Of a DNA stretch of 64,000 nucleotides, positions 62,692 through 64,000 are shown piece by piece. Under the pieces are notes generated by a model that saw only the letters and a list, made by a program, of their open reading frames with translations, was not told where the DNA came from and made no database searches. Origin of the DNA: Saccharomycopsis fibuligera x Saccharomycopsis cf. fibuligera (Eukaryota > Ascomycota > Saccharomycetes > Ascoideales > Saccharomycopsidaceae). Numbering within the stretch: position 1 is the first letter of the stretch; each line of letters begins with the position of its first letter. The translations under genes and the position numbers were made by a program. The stretch is from positions 979,501 through 1,043,500 of the forward strand of contig CP012809.1 in assembly GCA_001936135.1 (NCBI GenBank). The letters run 5' to 3'.

Positions 62692-64000
62692 ATGACTCGT
62701 GATGGTACCATTGCTGGTGATTTTCTAGTAACATTTTTTGATCTTTTCATTCGCAAGAACCTCGATAATGATGATATTAGACTGATTTACGTCTTCAGTG
62801 TTAAAGACATATCCTACCAACGCGTTGTCAAAGTAAATCGATATGCAAAAGACGATTTATTTCTATTCAACGTCAATGATGAATGGAATGTTATTTTGAA
62901 GCGAGATGGTACTAAAGAGCTTTTTGTTTTCAACTTGACTGATACTTCAATGGAAAACTTCCTTGTGTTGATCAGCTCTGATTTGAAGATTTTGCAAGAG
63001 ATCAAGTTTGTTTCCGGTGGACCAGTGCTGCTTGTTAAGTTGTTCCAGTTGCATAACATTGGCGAAAATACCCAAATAAACCGGACGCTTATAAATTTAG
63101 ACTTGATTAAATTATTGCACTTCTTGCTTTGCAATAAGGCGCAGATTTGCTACGAGTTGAATTTTGAAGAAATCAAAAAAATGTTTGATGCGATTGATGT
63201 TGGTAAGGTTTTGTTTGACTCTTTTCCTGACTCAGATGCAGAGCGCAAGTTGGAGAGGCAACTTTATCAAAAAAATTTGTCAGCAGCAACAGCTGAAAAC
63301 AATGACATGAACTTTATGAAGAATGATAATTTGAAAGTTTCATTCATTGGAAAGACTGATTTCCAGCTGTATTGGAATTTTAGTGGAAAGTCCAATATCT
63401 CCACATTTGAGATTGTTGATGCATACGCTTTGAAGGCGTCTACTGATGCTGATTTGGTGTCTATTAGGAAAGGCATTGTGGATTTTATAATGGAAAATTT
63501 GAACTATAAATTACTACTTGAATGTGAACAACATGAAGTAGTCGATAACAACAGGCAACAACATCTGGTTAGCAATCGCGTTGATGATGCAATTGAGGAC
63601 ATAGATAATGAAAGCAGAATTGCCCAGCAGCCTCAACAGCCTGACTACAACTCACATTGTAATGGCCAACTTTACAATGACTTGAGTAGTGCATGTAAGC
63701 GGTTTGCCGCTTTGTATCACCTTTATTATAGCAGGAAGCGCTACACTCAACGCAAAAAAGCCATTTCATATTCCCGTATAGCGAAATTCTTGACCAAGAT
63801 TGATTTCAACAGCCCAGACTTGGACTTGTTGCTTGGTAAAGCTGAAAAAAATGGGATTTCAATTTTTTTAAGGTTAGCTGGACTGAAAAAGTATGCTAAC
63901 TACCGTATCCTTTTCCATGATGAAGCAAGTGCTGTGGCGATGGGTGATGCTCCAGATCGGTTAATCTGGGCCCAGACGGCAGGAGGGTATGGCAGGGAGA
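62692..64000 (+). CDS. unidentified ORF, truncated by window edge
   Basis: Open without a stop for 436 codons from ATG 62692 (MTRDGTIAGDFLVTFFDLFI) to the edge. The frame is also open back to 62623 without another ATG. Residues are mixed hydrophobic and charged, with a Gln/Asn-rich loop (about 280-320: HEVVDNNRQQH, AQQPQQPDYN) and a basic segment (YYSRKRYTQRKKAISYSRIA, about 345). There is no signal peptide or membrane span, and I recognise no domain. Its unbroken length and normal composition make it a real gene. Confidence 0.75.
   Translation, partial: MTRDGTIAGDFLVTFFDLFIRKNLDNDDIRLIYVFSVKDISYQRVVKVNRYAKDDLFLFNVNDEWNVILKRDGTKELFVFNLTDTSMENFLVLISSDLKILQEIKFVSGGPVLLVKLFQLHNIGENTQINRTLINLDLIKLLHFLLCNKAQICYELNFEEIKKMFDAIDVGKVLFDSFPDSDAERKLERQLYQKNLSAATAENNDMNFMKNDNLKVSFIGKTDFQLYWNFSGKSNISTFEIVDAYALKASTDADLVSIRKGIVDFIMENLNYKLLLECEQHEVVDNNRQQHLVSNRVDDAIEDIDNESRIAQQPQQPDYNSHCNGQLYNDLSSACKRFAALYHLYYSRKRYTQRKKAISYSRIAKFLTKIDFNSPDLDLLLGKAEKNGISIFLRLAGLKKYANYRILFHDEASAVAMGDAPDRLIWAQTAGGYGRE

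Overview
The window looks like chromosomal DNA of an ascomycetous budding yeast. It has compact intron-poor genes with yeast-type orthologues (GPA1, RNH1, SSP120, a phospholipase B, a CofD-like YNL011C homologue), Ty1/copia and Ty3/gypsy retrotransposons, and tRNA genes with retroelements just upstream. CTG codons are scarce in the host genes and sometimes fall where relatives carry Ser or another polar residue. That hints at the CUG-Ser clade but does not prove it; translations here use the standard code.

Bases 1-25024 are a head-to-tail, partly nested cluster of one Ty5/copia-like element. In order: LTR (cut by the window edge), copy A (deleted, frameshifted), LTR, copy B (frameshifted), LTR, a 103-bp inverted pol scrap, LTR, copy C (intact), LTR, copy E (gag scrap), LTR, copy D, LTR. 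Copy D is interrupted by copy F, an intact plus-strand element with identical-length LTRs and a 5-bp target duplication. Neighbouring copies share one LTR. The family has one gag-pol ORF, a primer site matching the anticodon loop of initiator tRNA-Met, and a U3 made of about 30 ten-base units carrying TTC, including five-unit perfect heat-shock elements. This is the most striking feature of the window: an LTR built as an Hsf1 binding array. Clusters of Ty5-like elements mark centromeres in some CUG-clade yeasts, so the cluster is also a centromere candidate.

Bases 25025-47781 are a second transposon zone. It contains a gypsy element with a putative +1 frameshift site (25.4-30.1 kb) ending 11 bp before tRNA-Glu; a decayed minus-strand copia element (30.9-34.6 kb); a decayed plus-strand copia element between diverged LTRs (35.0-39.5 kb); a frameshifted gag/ORF1-like gene with a zinc knuckle (39.5-41.4 kb); and a young gypsy element (41504-47696) with 99% identical LTRs, one nonsense codon in pol and a target duplication, sitting 13 bp upstream of tRNA-Gln.

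Bases 47782-64000 are ordinary gene-dense chromosome: phospholipase B (minus, with a predicted intron), SSP120 (plus), RNH1 (minus), a CofD/YNL011C-like gene (minus), a GH18 chitinase (minus), GPA1 (plus) and an unidentified ORF running off the right edge (plus). These genes do not form a pathway. Several act in secretion or at the cell surface (phospholipase B, Ssp120, chitinase), and Gpa1 signals mating pheromone.
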